Shown here: piece by piece, positions 59,201 to 64,000 of the stretch
Position numbering within the stretch: position 1 is the stretch's first letter
Layout: the number at the start of each line of letters is the position of its first letter
DNA from: Paraburkholderia madseniana
Lineage (GTDB): Bacteria; Pseudomonadota; Gammaproteobacteria; Burkholderiales; Burkholderiaceae
Length of the DNA: 64,000 nucleotides
NCBI RefSeq assembly: GCF_009690905.1
Contig: NZ_VOSW01000014.1
Span: 1 to 64,000 of the forward strand
Direction: 5' to 3'
The notes under the pieces: model-generated
What the model saw: only the letters and a program-made list of their open reading frames with translations
The model's database searches: none
Told to the model about the DNA's origin: nothing
Translations under genes and position numbers: made by a program

Positions 59201-61498
59201 GATGCGGCGCGGGAGGCCGGCTTCGCGCTGCGTCTCGAAACGGCGCCGTCGCGTCATCTGGTCTCGGCGCACGACAAGGCGATCCAGGCCGGCACCAACG
59301 ACAGCTACCACGACTACGTCCGCACCTTCTCCCTGCTCGAAGACTGGGCGAAGCGCAATGCCGGCACGCGCGCCCCCCAGGTGATGGTCACCTTCCACGG
59401 CTGGGATACGGTGCTGGAATCGGTGCCGGGCGGCGGTCACGCGAAACTGCTGGAAGCGGTACTCGATCGTCAGACGCTGAACTGGGTGCATATGGGTCTT
59501 GGGTACGGTACGCACGGCTCCGATTCGATCGCCAATGAAGAGCTGACCACCGCGCTCGCCCGTCTGATCGTCAAGTATGCGGGGCAGCCGGAGAAGCTCG
59601 CACGGATTCACGGCGACGATGCGCTGACCCGTGTGTTCGATCGCCCCGCCGCGTCGCTCCTTGTCGAGCAGCAGCGGCCGTTGCTCATCGAACTCGATCG
59701 GGTGGGCCGTGAAGACGGTTTGCCGCCCGCTGCGATTGCCCGCATCCGTGAACGTATCTATCAGCGCAATACGACCGACTTCGTCAACCAGGCCAGGCTC
59801 GCCGAGACGACCTACGCACAGCGCCATTGGAACCCGTCGGGCAACGGGAAGGCGCAGGCCTACGCACGGCGCTGGATGACCGACGTCGGCAGCCATCTGC
59901 GGAATCCCGGCAACCGCACGCTGCCATCCGCCCCCGGGAAGCTCACCCCGTGGGCCCAGATCGTCAGCGATCCGGCGTTGAAGAACGACGCAAAGAAAGC
60001 TGTCAGCGAGAGCCGCGAGACCGCCGCGCAACTGGGTCAGGACGAGATTGCGAAGGACGAACAGGCGCTCGCCGAACTCACCGCGCTGCACCTCGCGCCG
60101 ATCGAGAAAAACTGGCGCACGCGGTTCCTGACCGGCGCGACGATCGTCGGGCTGGGCGGCGTCGCGACCGTGCTCGGCACCAACCAGTTCAACCTGTTCG
60201 ATACGCTTGGCCTTGCCAACCTGAAGACCGCCACGCCGCATCTGCTGACCGCGACGCGGATCGCCCGCATGTTCCAGGCGGCGCACCAGGCCTCAGTCAG
60301 AAGCCTGCAAAACGGAGATCCGCGCGTCTTCGACAAGGTGGCCGATACGCTGGTCGAACGCCTGTCGAGCCAGTTGCCGAATTACGACCGGACGAGCAAG
60401 CGCAGCGCCCAGTTGCAACTGCTGGCCGACGAAGGCAAAGCCAACGTCGCGCGCATCCGCTGGCTGCACAAGGAACATGGCTTGAGCTATACCGACGCGG
60501 TCGAGCAGACGCAGATTATCGTGGGCGACATGCTCGGGCAGATGCAAGGCGCCTTCACCGGCACGGCGCTGAAACAGATCCACCAGGGCAATCCGCGGCA
60601 CTGGCTCGGCACCGCCGCGCGCATCTCGGCGCTGGCGGGCTACACCGGCACGCTGGCGATGGATATCCACGCGCTCGCCGGCAACGACCCGTGGCTGACC
60701 GTGCTGCCGACCGCCGGCGTTTTGCTGTCAGGCACGTATACGGGCATGGTCCTGCTGGGTCGCCGCCAGGGCGTGAACGTCGACCAGCGCAGCCGCGTTG
60801 CGCGCTTCGCCGACTCCGCCAGCGACGCGTTCACGGCGTCCGGCGGTCTCCTCGGCGCGAGCTCGCAACTGATCGAGAACCACTGGTTCGCAGGCGGCAC
60901 GGCGGCCGCGTCGTCGCTGATTCTGTCGGCGGGCTGGCTCAATGCCCGCTTCCCGAACGCCACGCCGAAAGTCAGCAAGGTGCCGATCTGGCTCGCACTC
61001 CTGCCTATCGGCATCTTCATCGGCAACCAGATCGCGCCGTTCTTCATGAATAGCAATAACAGCAGCGGCAACACGGGCCCTCAACCGCCTGCGTCGACGA
61101 ACACGCCGAGCGCGAGTGCAAGTCCTTCGCCCGGCGTCAGTGCGAGCCCAACCACGGGCGCGAGTGCGTCGCCAGCTCCATCAGCTTCGCCCTCAACCCC
61201 GGCGACGCCCGGTGCATCAGCATCACCGGGCCAGCCGGGGCAACCCGTACAGACGCCGAATCCGACACCCACCGCACAGCGCTATCTCGTTGCCGAGGGC
61301 GATTCGTTATGGGTGATCGCCGACCGTAACCGCAAAACGCTACTCAACGCCGCGCACGTGTCCGCGGCCGATCAGCAAGGAATGTCGGAAGGCGAGCAGG
61401 ATGCGCGCGCGTTACAGGAGATTTTCCAGCTCAATCCGCAGCTTGCCGGAGGTGATGCGAATCTCGTGTACCCGGGGCAGCAGATCGTGATCGGGTGA
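47219..61498 (+). CDS. Giant multidomain protein of the type III secretion locus (LysM, HExxH modules)
   Basis: 4,759 residues from ATG 47219, chosen for GGAGG ten bases upstream. By eye, in order: a polar N-terminus rich in Asn, Pro and Ser, then about 700 residues of Ala/Gln/Asp-rich helix. A DUF4781-like part follows with a hydrophobic stretch near 788-840, then a Gln/Asn linker near 1100-1130. HExxH modules lie near residues 1551, 2135 and 3155. Between the second and third are a methyltransferase-like segment (about 2320-2450), a HopA1-effector-like segment (about 2460-2740) and a SLOG/Rossmann-like segment (about 2855-3010). A TIM-barrel-like part covers about 3810-4180. Hydrophobic helices lie between 4300 and 4610, then a Ser/Pro/Ala linker and a LysM domain (about 4687-4759). 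It may be a secreted effector array or a wall-anchored structural component. Antisense open frames are GC-bias shadows. Confidence 0.9.
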   Translation: MLYIDGIGMGANWQNFLANALDTLDKPQPVPPANNSSGSQNPVVAPIPVPAGPNVDPNQPTNEEISAASNLIQSLADQYRPKPPDITVDDDQTKAAQQAIQGAQTQYDNAFANEKAKQGVLMMMHHDPETTSADLKQAEADYTSARDATQKAQRELNVTADAGYMLAYGKQADADQATADAAKGDVADKLKALKALIPGASTNDNYVPNPQDIKTAADKPAAQAAYDAWQIADAKETAALSASSADIANSNLAYAQLQSYASNPDYKDAMVAGVGRLNDALAPLGLQLNAPAALDDQQQASANVNDVAKVANLANAWTNAAADALTLANAQAASDGDTGKFGGPVIASEHIFEYDQSALTHAQAAAATSGSYLQMLVADGNVDTARAAVSNVQGRYLKSEAGADLSTAQQQAQLAHDNFVATFGGSLALQYADTTQAITDKTANNPLNVDPKTMQSVVSALRAADGRLADSVNERSAQNAVSAAQSDSDSKKFSLSLVQGQYDDWNQQHGRTTQSDNTDRPPRPGTPVNPYGQALADAQNASTQADTVLGQAKITSELMHQQVLMDQFRASLPDNLLNPKSESDQADYQKRIHDFYEQHRSDMSQSLLDSVSQSTLKGQSASFGDTGANPLTADQERNLIGTALGLQPDGPPVDNSAQSSDPNSPAPIDKTLHYSGDALSAINKVRDEIMKVGGANAQVSVMPVVYASQDSGMATTSLFKVTNPSGSTYYIDQEGAKYTSTNDYVDNNHLSASGTLDIATGYDANGVLQIKQSEAHHEGWLEKLGASNLNLLTLAGGMALDLVGGLLDASVVLAPLGVTLDVVGTGMIWGSVGASALNAGNDLYQRAQHDQSMSITDPGARSDYINLLPLGAAGAAKGIKVLAEGSRIAKLAEGAAKVSAWGGAIDAGRQTITDAVTGHTDRVAGDVGSVLENVVLLKGHEKLEGWSQGLIRRNVPYGLKGDGGAVRVDGQKLGVYAGPKAIAAHNYLTLDRTAATLDGRTVGVARDGTLMVGHKAISYDGMPVRVRSPGNPDQVKQDTLFVDQDGNISKYTYNRFGPSKTEATGEKITFGTDGSLTLSDNLSLASTKNTLLPSAPAPKPPASRQNQNQNASQSSNPTQNGGNSTSDTQAIEASATTAAETATTAQTVESRVNQGSAQILEQQQESAISRNDDTRADQRRSDQQQVQFRRIVDPSSSAGAGAPSEASPVSFKARIVASVLNADEPMPVQRSLIDSIPTGEPPQADPTALPFDSSHSIYVVRAAGMPESAPRTAAVPPRNLSSSPEAEPPVANSKALSGSAPNASGPIDLSDHVGELAGYTVQKGAVIKPASTASFMVSKASAPKVQQRGPATQAEFNSLEQWRLLSLQTRTANGLLSPSNRIVARLTVPNEIRVNRETALETQGLSLADEVTPNETNLAAPSVSSEPGNAATSEPERHAGTLVAAGAGSRAGLQMPHPAMADGAGAADAPKPRLIERIQMRMGGAPLPNEVSALVQQSGTLSQQLRLLNENGWKVRRGKPGNGSRIDMKRRRVTIDGRVRDPGAATYVLAHETQHAVEAATGTLGLDYSGKRQFTRSALEAEARAQLNAFESRYEISLSGGGDIGEHAGLPESIEREYSNWQAGDRAGLAQRLSAAFAEAPVSIQDGKTYQAFYDEVWASQNARTMPAPNATEARLPATFRERTDWSRENAQEDSPFEGSLLSGKHPDHSLQMGPVTMHQYEGQNLYVVRGSGTAQGELHIGDGPLLSGHEFTVRSRYTFPEPYEMREPVILSVANAELKFAPELANVWQKSIFVAPEGAIGSDGQLRATNGYLRIDPAPYQLRDLGPLTANTNGIFFDGEAHSPVDLAEHLGALIGFGVQKGGFELGANAVVGVYSQGGTTAADHVQAATTEFESLERLRFLGLRTLTMDGVFSVANRVAVLYQPRGEVHSHEVEAAYAHLRNQFTSREVAAGKLPANIRRTTLDQFDTIRRIVTQEKLAFDFQGIYRDAHFYLSDPNRIEYGADEYHDAVLQKIDEQINAIARGIAERKILVDGAPLEMPHPAMAEKGPYSSKPGLIDRIRMRLFGAPLPDEVSALVSQSSTLSNQLRMLDSKGWKVVRGKPGSGSRISTKTKTVTIDGGLRDAGSMTYVLAHEARHAVEAATGTLGLDYGGQGRFTRSALQAEARAQLNAFEARYQISLASGVDIAARTSLPEAIEREYGNWATGDRAELTQRLSEAFAEAPVSVKGGKTYQTFYDEVWARQKTHTPSAMTSPDGIPHPDGQTQGAAAGASDADGVPRSSPALDQPPLYASETHDDLTGIPKVIHPADRITSAPPLAEHGVRKLSVGHPAFDFSSTPENTYESVTLRPGFADALTNRPGVLGDVARVMRPGGRVTLERPSGLLEEPDPRAAIDATARELEAAGFVNVRTEFVTGDGSTVDLGNLSNDPGSLDPEAGYLRFSGDVRAEPANAHDGLRKLLAQALAQGVGSADDVYGLYNKVPAQEAARFSLSADQQGRYLDQLRQLAGERPDGSAEAVQTSAGVHDSIADFLAKNPGFGGGYYHFMPPEGVGPEYDDVQERVYINATPEHAPDVMRFLVKDIMDRPEDFPGVYSAKIAGPKSAPGRSENIVVYTKDAHDRQPVVDALAAYQQAHPDHFRSDVPHMTEGALRGVSTAAEVSADMKTKAREAIASVRGVDVSEVQDDFSFGEQRAEAIWLALRDTRARQNEAGPNFDAAAYLRARTGQRLAQFGVDPSNPARNLAPADYVSVDAHAVDERTVRLTTVDGHAVDVRVYGGARGARPTRLADIRMPGQPDSRQPFELLHDPETGEPAIIRRIMGAAESPEPQPTPAATPSVRPVDTVLDKVEALAEGKRVVVFGGYSGLGYRDVDALKAHIASTLDAEVAAHGAENLLVVAGATSDGIGVAYEVAKSHGLATAGIVSEAAREFGASPYCDQVIYVPDPHENWQVMAPDGRSYMLSIAQDNGIYYAFGGGDVTVAELAEARERNIPTEVDASFEPDQDKLNKRLERAPDTNPTPVRTWLAGGVRHAGTTPVPADSSERLPSSFDERVAYSLAHARPESPFAGGDYAPRPSLITRILMRFRGVPVSGDVSALAQHSSLLSEHMRLLSDHGWQVKMGRVGGGSKINERRKQIVIDGGLRRTGSIVYSLAHEVGHAVDAINGTLGLDGSGKEAFVESALEAEARAQALAFRVRDEIKAAKEIDIAEHVRLPDAIEREAGRARADDPASLERLAAAFADAPTSLKGNRTYRQHYEAAWAKQRMRWHTADGIEMPAPTTPNPPAVPGGSAPAERAARWLDARGLRKLQRVEGARVSNLADLAVEAGPGAHVLIAERSARRAGEQPTFIAHTQLDEHGVPGEIHPTAPGGKLPPVVKRALSHLDTSNKSVKARGKLDFYLSPVPLETLNAFGGAAEIAETGVPETEKLPVAATGVSQQVAETIGKLAGVQHFASARQAANHAVHDTDTIYAVDAKTGVPLGHARKIDDAWQYTENAPVAGTRVAPAKLKSAFREHVGRVPMPWTSRKGVRFVISDQSPETVEAFGGFDPMLSKRAARKAEKPARDPHRSGADLTLLGIYRGRARLHALARLREAQRAAHRTEAAARKVSPVTRGIAPNLLPEQPLHAVNFRGINFVHLLRASELGAIKEGKHHIYVYDSEGDIAHMTNNARGRLEMRGKELRWFGDWKHHDANAPGVSIDESPIGRGPHGANMQFLLTELDPKALEAHAKANKGIGLLGARRRTTDIEIKPYQPALSSATVTELIARYGKIKESWLFPQLAALKEYASRKRNASATPVELTDAAVDRVPDVVVADATQWKALHLPLHVARDDSPNGLSQFSPLPTRRAARLLDTATGWQARLLRNYVRAGRRLSVATVSDTKLIRHFLAADPAVQDRVAPMGRAFTLLDNPEQAVERVKRTGGAMPVVTLVVDPNTLNAAQGKKHDPQFVAAVKRLGALKGATVDYENGVIRGANNEVLPLDHLNEKTLFAWLDAAREAGFALRLETAPSRHLVSAHDKAIQAGTNDSYHDYVRTFSLLEDWAKRNAGTRAPQVMVTFHGWDTVLESVPGGGHAKLLEAVLDRQTLNWVHMGLGYGTHGSDSIANEELTTALARLIVKYAGQPEKLARIHGDDALTRVFDRPAASLLVEQQRPLLIELDRVGREDGLPPAAIARIRERIYQRNTTDFVNQARLAETTYAQRHWNPSGNGKAQAYARRWMTDVGSHLRNPGNRTLPSAPGKLTPWAQIVSDPALKNDAKKAVSESRETAAQLGQDEIAKDEQALAELTALHLAPIEKNWRTRFLTGATIVGLGGVATVLGTNQFNLFDTLGLANLKTATPHLLTATRIARMFQAAHQASVRSLQNGDPRVFDKVADTLVERLSSQLPNYDRTSKRSAQLQLLADEGKANVARIRWLHKEHGLSYTDAVEQTQIIVGDMLGQMQGAFTGTALKQIHQGNPRHWLGTAARISALAGYTGTLAMDIHALAGNDPWLTVLPTAGVLLSGTYTGMVLLGRRQGVNVDQRSRVARFADSASDAFTASGGLLGASSQLIENHWFAGGTAAASSLILSAGWLNARFPNATPKVSKVPIWLALLPIGIFIGNQIAPFFMNSNNSSGNTGPQPPASTNTPSASASPSPGVSASPTTGASASPAPSASPSTPATPGASASPGQPGQPVQTPNPTPTAQRYLVAEGDSLWVIADRNRKTLLNAAHVSAADQQGMSEGEQDARALQEIFQLNPQLAGGDANLVYPGQQIVIG
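51000..51400 (+). repeat. Giant protein: module A, copy 1
   Basis: This part encodes SIYVVRAAG, then IDLSDHVGELAGYTVQKG and EFNSLEQWRLLSLQTRTANG. The same order of motifs returns at 52380-53000. It lies just before the first HExxH module, so the unit A plus HExxH is duplicated as a whole. Confidence 0.65.
51580..52220 (+). repeat. Giant protein: HExxH module, copy 1
   Basis: About 210 residues starting MPHPAMADG. It contains EVSALVQQSGTLSQQLRLL, the strand RRVTIDGRVRD, then YVLAHETQHAVEAATG, where His1551, Glu1552 and His1555 form a zinc-type HExxH. The stretch SALEAEARAQL offers Glu1580 or Glu1582 as a third ligand, as in gluzincin peptidases. The module ends in APVSIQDGKTYQAFYDEVWA. Confidence 0.75.
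52380..53000 (+). repeat. Giant protein: module A, copy 2
   Basis: This part encodes NLYVVRGSG, then VDLAEHLGALIGFGVQKG and EFESLERLRFLGLRTLTMDG, matching the motif order of copy 1 at 51000-51400. An extra segment with VANAELKFAPELANVWQK lies inside this copy. Confidence 0.65.
53335..53970 (+). repeat. Giant protein: HExxH module, copy 2
   Basis: Starts MPHPAMAEK and is close to copy 1 in both protein and DNA. HEARH is at residues 2135-2139, followed by SALQAEARAQL. The end is APVSVKGGKTYQTFYDEVWA. The catalytic pattern is intact, so selection to keep the HExxH is likely. Confidence 0.75.
54610..55450 (+). other. Giant protein: HopA1-effector-like segment
   Basis: The segment has GGGYYHFMPPEG, then ERVYINATPEHAPDVMRFLV and the later SENIVVYTKDAHDRQPVVDA. 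This series resembles the HopA1 family of Pseudomonas type III effectors, also found in some peptide-modification loci. The match was made by eye and covers about 280 residues. A HopA1-like part inside a protein coded in a type III locus supports an effector role. Confidence 0.5.
56440..57020 (+). repeat. Giant protein: HExxH module, copy 3
   Basis: The most diverged copy, starting RPSLITRILMRFRGVPV. HEVGH is at residues 3155-3159 within SLAHEVGHAVDAINGTLG, followed by SALEAEARAQALAF. It ends in APTSLKGNRTYRQHYEAAWA. All three copies keep both His and the Glu of HExxH even though much of the surrounding sequence differs. Confidence 0.75.
61276..61498 (+). other. Giant protein: C-terminal LysM domain
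   Basis: The last 73 residues read YLVAEGDSLWVIADRNRKTL, then IFQLNPQLAGGDANLVYPGQ and IVIG. This is a LysM glycan-binding fold with an insertion in the middle. A linker of about 70 residues made of Ser, Pro, Ala and Thr comes before it, and before that are several membrane-like helices ending in VPIWLALLPIGIFIGNQIAP. It should bind peptidoglycan or a chitin-like glycan. Confidence 0.8.
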
Positions 61499-61555
61499 GG
61501 GGTGCAAGGGACGGCGCGGACGAAGCTTCAGCCGCACGCCGCACGGCGCGCCCTT

Positions 61556-62587
61556 TCATCCCGCCCCGCGCGCCCACTTCAACAGCCGCGCCACTTCATC
61601 GAAATGGCGCTGCGCGATCGTGCCGTTCTCCGGCGTCGATTCATACAACGCATGCGCCAGCCCGACATTGGCAAGCGTGGGGCGCAGCGCTGCGTGCGCG
61701 AGCTTCACGATGCGCTCGGCGACGTCGCCTTCACCGCGCGCGAGCACCCACGGCAGCGTGCCGAGTCCCGAGTAGTAAAGCGCAACCGCGACGCGCGACG
61801 AATACACCACCACCGCCGCATACTCGATCCGGTCGCCGAGCGAGCGCAACTGCACCTCGCGCGCGAGTTGCCGGCGCATCGCCTGCACGTGCGGGTCGCC
61901 CTCTTCTTCCTTGTATTCGCGCCGCACTTCCTCGATCGACATCTTCATCTTCTGGTTGTGCTCGTGCCGCTGGTGCACGATGTCGATCAGCGCCATCACG
62001 ATGTAGATCAGCGCCGCCCAGCCGAGCAGCAGCAACAGCAGATGCATGACGAGCGCGAGAATCGACAGCGGCCGCGTGAAACCCGACTGCACGGCTGGAT
62101 CGAGCGACGCATAGATCAGCCAGCCGAGCGTCGCGCCAAGCAGCAGGGTCTTCACCGCCATCTTCGCCAGATTGACGAGATTGCGCATCGACCACATGTT
62201 CTTCAGGCCTTCGGCGGGATTGAGGCGCCCAAGCGAGGGCACGAGCTTGCTCCACGCCATCACGCCGCCCACTTGCACGAGGCCTGCGAGAACCGCGAGC
62301 AGCACGCCCGCGAGCACGATCTCGATCGAGGCGATCATCCAGTCGCGCGCCGCCGCGTGGCCGAGCGCCGCCATCCGCCCGCCCGGATCGGGCGCACCCA
62401 CCGCGTCGAAAACGAGCGCAAAGAGGCGCTGCACGCGTCCGAATAGATCGCCTAAGCCTCCCGCCACCGCCGCGCCCACGCCGACGAACATCGCGGTCGA
62501 AATCGTCTCGGCGCTCTTCGGCACGTCGCCGCGTTCGCGGGCTTCGCGCTGGCGCTTCGCGGTCGGCTGCTGGGTCTTTTCCGCCAT
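61556..62587 (-). CDS. sctU: Type III export switch protein SctU, NPTH motif absent
   Basis: 343 residues with the SctU/FlhB layout: EKTQQPTAKRQREARERGDV at the N-terminus, four membrane helices, then a cytoplasmic domain from about 215 starting MSIEEVRREYKEEEGDPHVQ. Normal SctU proteins cut themselves at NPTH inside VVVTNPTHYAVAL-like sequence. Here the same place reads AAVVVYSSRVAVAL, with YSSR at residues 262-265. The rest of the fold, with ARGEGDVAERIVKLA and the HALYESTPENGTI end, is kept, so the gene does not look decayed. Self-cleavage controls the switch from needle to effector export, so the absence is notable. It follows sctT by seven bases and converges with the giant gene. Confidence 0.93.
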   Translation of the reverse strand: MAEKTQQPTAKRQREARERGDVPKSAETISTAMFVGVGAAVAGGLGDLFGRVQRLFALVFDAVGAPDPGGRMAALGHAAARDWMIASIEIVLAGVLLAVLAGLVQVGGVMAWSKLVPSLGRLNPAEGLKNMWSMRNLVNLAKMAVKTLLLGATLGWLIYASLDPAVQSGFTRPLSILALVMHLLLLLLGWAALIYIVMALIDIVHQRHEHNQKMKMSIEEVRREYKEEEGDPHVQAMRRQLAREVQLRSLGDRIEYAAVVVYSSRVAVALYYSGLGTLPWVLARGEGDVAERIVKLAHAALRPTLANVGLAHALYESTPENGTIAQRHFDEVARLLKWARGAG

Positions 62588-62594
62588 CGCGCGC

Positions 62595-63398
62595 TCAGTG
62601 CGGATTGGCCATCAGGCTCTGCAGCAGTTCGAGCATGCCGTTCCCCGGACTCAGCAGGCCATGCAGCGAGGTGTACACGAGCGGCAGGAACAGCACCATC
62701 ATCAGGAAGGCCAGCGTGCTCTTCAACGGCTGCGAAAACACGAACACGTTCAGTTGCGGCACCGCGCGCCCGATCAGACCGATACCGAATTCGACCAGCA
62801 CCAGCACGATTACGATCGGCGCGGCGAGCTTCACCAGCCACGTAAAGATGGCGTCGGTCTGACGCACCACGAAGGTGGACAACACAGCAGACCAGTCCGG
62901 TCCGAGCGCGCCGATCGGCCACCACACATACGACTGCGCGAACAGCCGCACGAGCGACTGCAGCCCGCCCGCCGTCACGAACAGCGTCAGCGCGACGAAG
63001 TTCAGAAAACCCGACGTGGGTCCCCCCTCATGGCCGCCCATTGGATCGAAGAACGAAGCGTTGCCGCTACCCGTCTGGAAGTCGATCAGGTAGCCGACGC
63101 TCTGGATCGCGAACAGCACGGCGCTGAATGCGCCCGCGAGCAGCACGCCGACCACCGCCTCCTTGGCGACGAGCATGCACCACAGCAGGAACGGCATGCT
63201 GACAATCTGTGCCGCGTCGATCGCCGGCGCGACGAACGCGGCGATCACGACCGCAAGGCCGTTGCGCACGAGGCCCGTCACGATCTCCTCGTTGAACACG
63301 GGCACGATCAGCATGATCGGCAAGAGACGCGGCATCACGTACATGAGCGGCCGCAGGCTGCCGGCGATATCGTTGAAATCCTGCACCTGCGCTAGCAT
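62595..63398 (-). CDS. sctT: Type III export gate protein SctT
   Basis: 267 residues with six to eight hydrophobic helices. The FliR/SctT signature is seen in MPRLLPIMLIVPVFNEEIVT, GLVRNGLAVVIAAFVAPAI and VAKEAVVGVLLAGAFSAVLF followed by AIQSVGYLIDFQTG. A conserved acidic and glycine stretch, GSGNASFFDPMGGHEGGPTS, follows. One SctT copy caps the export channel with SctR and SctS. Its start overlaps the end of sctO by seven bases. Confidence 0.94.
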   Translation of the reverse strand: MLAQVQDFNDIAGSLRPLMYVMPRLLPIMLIVPVFNEEIVTGLVRNGLAVVIAAFVAPAIDAAQIVSMPFLLWCMLVAKEAVVGVLLAGAFSAVLFAIQSVGYLIDFQTGSGNASFFDPMGGHEGGPTSGFLNFVALTLFVTAGGLQSLVRLFAQSYVWWPIGALGPDWSAVLSTFVVRQTDAIFTWLVKLAAPIVIVLVLVEFGIGLIGRAVPQLNVFVFSQPLKSTLAFLMMVLFLPLVYTSLHGLLSPGNGMLELLQSLMANPH

Positions 63399-63961
63399 CG
63401 GCCACCCGGGCGCGGATAGGGAGCGGGGGCGCCGTTGTCGTTGGCCTCTGCTTCGTCCTGCTCGAGCGCGTGCTGCGCGCCGAAGCGGCGCACCGCGAAG
63501 CCGTCGGCGACTTCGTCCGCGAGCCGTTCGGTGCGCGCAGCAAGCGAGCGCGTATGGCGCTCGCCGGCTTTCTCCAGCTTGTCCTCAGCGGCTTTCGCGC
63601 GGCGCGCCGCATGCTGCAGTTGCGCGAGCTGCACTTCGTTGCCGTCGTGATGTGTCCTCGCGTCGGCCAGCGAGCGGTTGGCCGCGCCGATCTGCACGTT
63701 CGCCGACCGCGCATCGACAGCCGCATCCTGCAAGGTGCGCGCCGACGCTTCGCGCGCGCCGACAGCCGCGAGCCGCTGCTGGATCGCGGCCTTCTCCTCG
63801 ATTTGCCGAGTCAGGCCGTCTTGCGCCTGTACGAGCGCGCGCCGGCTCTCTGCCGCGATGCCCTGCTGCCTGGCCGCCGCGACGCGCGCAAGCTGGCTGC
63901 GCATTTCGCGCACCCGGCGCAGCCGCGCGAGCGTGGTCAGGATTTCCTGGTCGTCAGGCAT
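63392..63961 (-). CDS. sctO: Type III stalk protein SctO (YscO/HrpB7-like)
   Basis: 189 residues, nearly all helical with heptad-like charge, for example LRRVREMRSQLARVAAARQQ and QQRLAAVGAREASARTLQDA. Sequence conservation in SctO is poor. The call rests on the coiled-coil nature, the size and the place between sctN and sctT. The stalk links the ATPase to the export gate. The start overlaps the last codons of sctN, so the two are translationally coupled. Confidence 0.75.
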   Translation of the reverse strand: MPDDQEILTTLARLRRVREMRSQLARVAAARQQGIAAESRRALVQAQDGLTRQIEEKAAIQQRLAAVGAREASARTLQDAAVDARSANVQIGAANRSLADARTHHDGNEVQLAQLQHAARRAKAAEDKLEKAGERHTRSLAARTERLADEVADGFAVRRFGAQHALEQDEAEANDNGAPAPYPRPGGRC

Positions 63962-64000
63962 GGTCGTTCGCCAGTTTGATGAGCCTCGCGAGGGTCTCCT
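63954..64000 (-). CDS. sctN: SctN ATPase, last codons (partial)
   Basis: Only the last 14 codons and the stop are in the window, reading ETLARLIKLANDHA. The call is inferred from the gene order, because the export ATPase normally precedes sctO, and from overlap of its stop with the sctO start. Nothing of the catalytic part can be seen. Confidence 0.45.
   Translation of the reverse strand, partial: ETLARLIKLANDHA

Noticed and set aside
57872..60286. 804-codon open frame on the minus strand, opposite the giant gene
   Set aside because: It lies wholly antisense to a coherent coding frame with recognisable domains. Its sequence is Arg-rich with no motif. GC-rich third positions make long antisense frames common.
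61080..61270. Ser/Pro/Ala repeats near the end of the giant gene as a separate tandem repeat element
   Set aside because: They are coding low-complexity linker units within the frame, of uneven length, not an independent DNA repeat.
1..64000. CRISPR arrays, tRNA and rRNA genes
   Set aside because: No regular short repeats with spacers, no tRNA cloverleaf end or rRNA sequence was noticed on reading; a tool such as tRNAscan-SE would be needed to exclude a tRNA fully.

Overview
The window reads as Burkholderiaceae chromosome, most likely Paraburkholderia, Caballeronia or Burkholderia sensu lato. The grounds are high GC with strong GC3 bias, cepacian-type exopolysaccharide genes (bifunctional manC, bacterial tyrosine kinase, WbaP-type initiator, VpsR/BerB-like sigma-54 regulator) and a beta-proteobacterial type III secretion locus. 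Genus is inferred from gene types and composition only, since no rRNA or housekeeping marker is present.

Bases 1-6250 are a patchwork of damaged genes: an IS1182-type transposase end, a truncated winged-helix/NB-ARC regulator, an intact LysR regulator, a second 5'-truncated transposase with a near-palindrome at its end, a two-gene unit of unknown function behind two LexA boxes, and a PotF-like fragment. A complete methyl-accepting chemotaxis protein follows (6.4-8.0 kb).

Bases 8.0-43.8 kb are mainly one large exopolysaccharide region. It holds a WbaP-like priming transferase, at least six glycosyltransferases, UDP-galactopyranose mutase next to a GT2 enzyme, two flippases, one Wzy-like polymerase, a BY-kinase/chain-length protein, a polysaccharide deacetylase and two secreted clan GH-A hydrolases, one PslG-like. 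It also holds an ATP-grasp/flavoprotein pair, an exported beta-propeller protein and manC. Regulation is probably through a Crp/Fnr protein and the VpsR/BerB-like sigma-54 activator. A PAP2 phosphatase and a tandem alpha/beta hydrolase protein close the region. No Wza export channel is seen in the window.

Bases 44.0-64.0 kb are a type III secretion locus with an unusual layout. sctQ, sctR and a lytic transglycosylase run rightward into one giant gene (4,759 codons). sctN (tail only), sctO, sctT and sctU run leftward and converge on it. The giant protein has a long Ala/Gln-rich N-terminal part, a DUF4781-like hydrophobic part, three copies of a module with HExxH, a HopA1-effector-like segment, nucleotide-binding-like segments, a hydrophobic C-terminal part, a Ser/Pro/Ala linker and a terminal LysM domain. 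SctU lacks the NPTH autocleavage motif (YSSR at that place) and no sctS is found. This locus is the best candidate here for an undescribed system. A copy of the LexA-box promoter from 5.0 kb lies just upstream of sctQ.

Domain names rest on reading motifs by eye; no database search was run.
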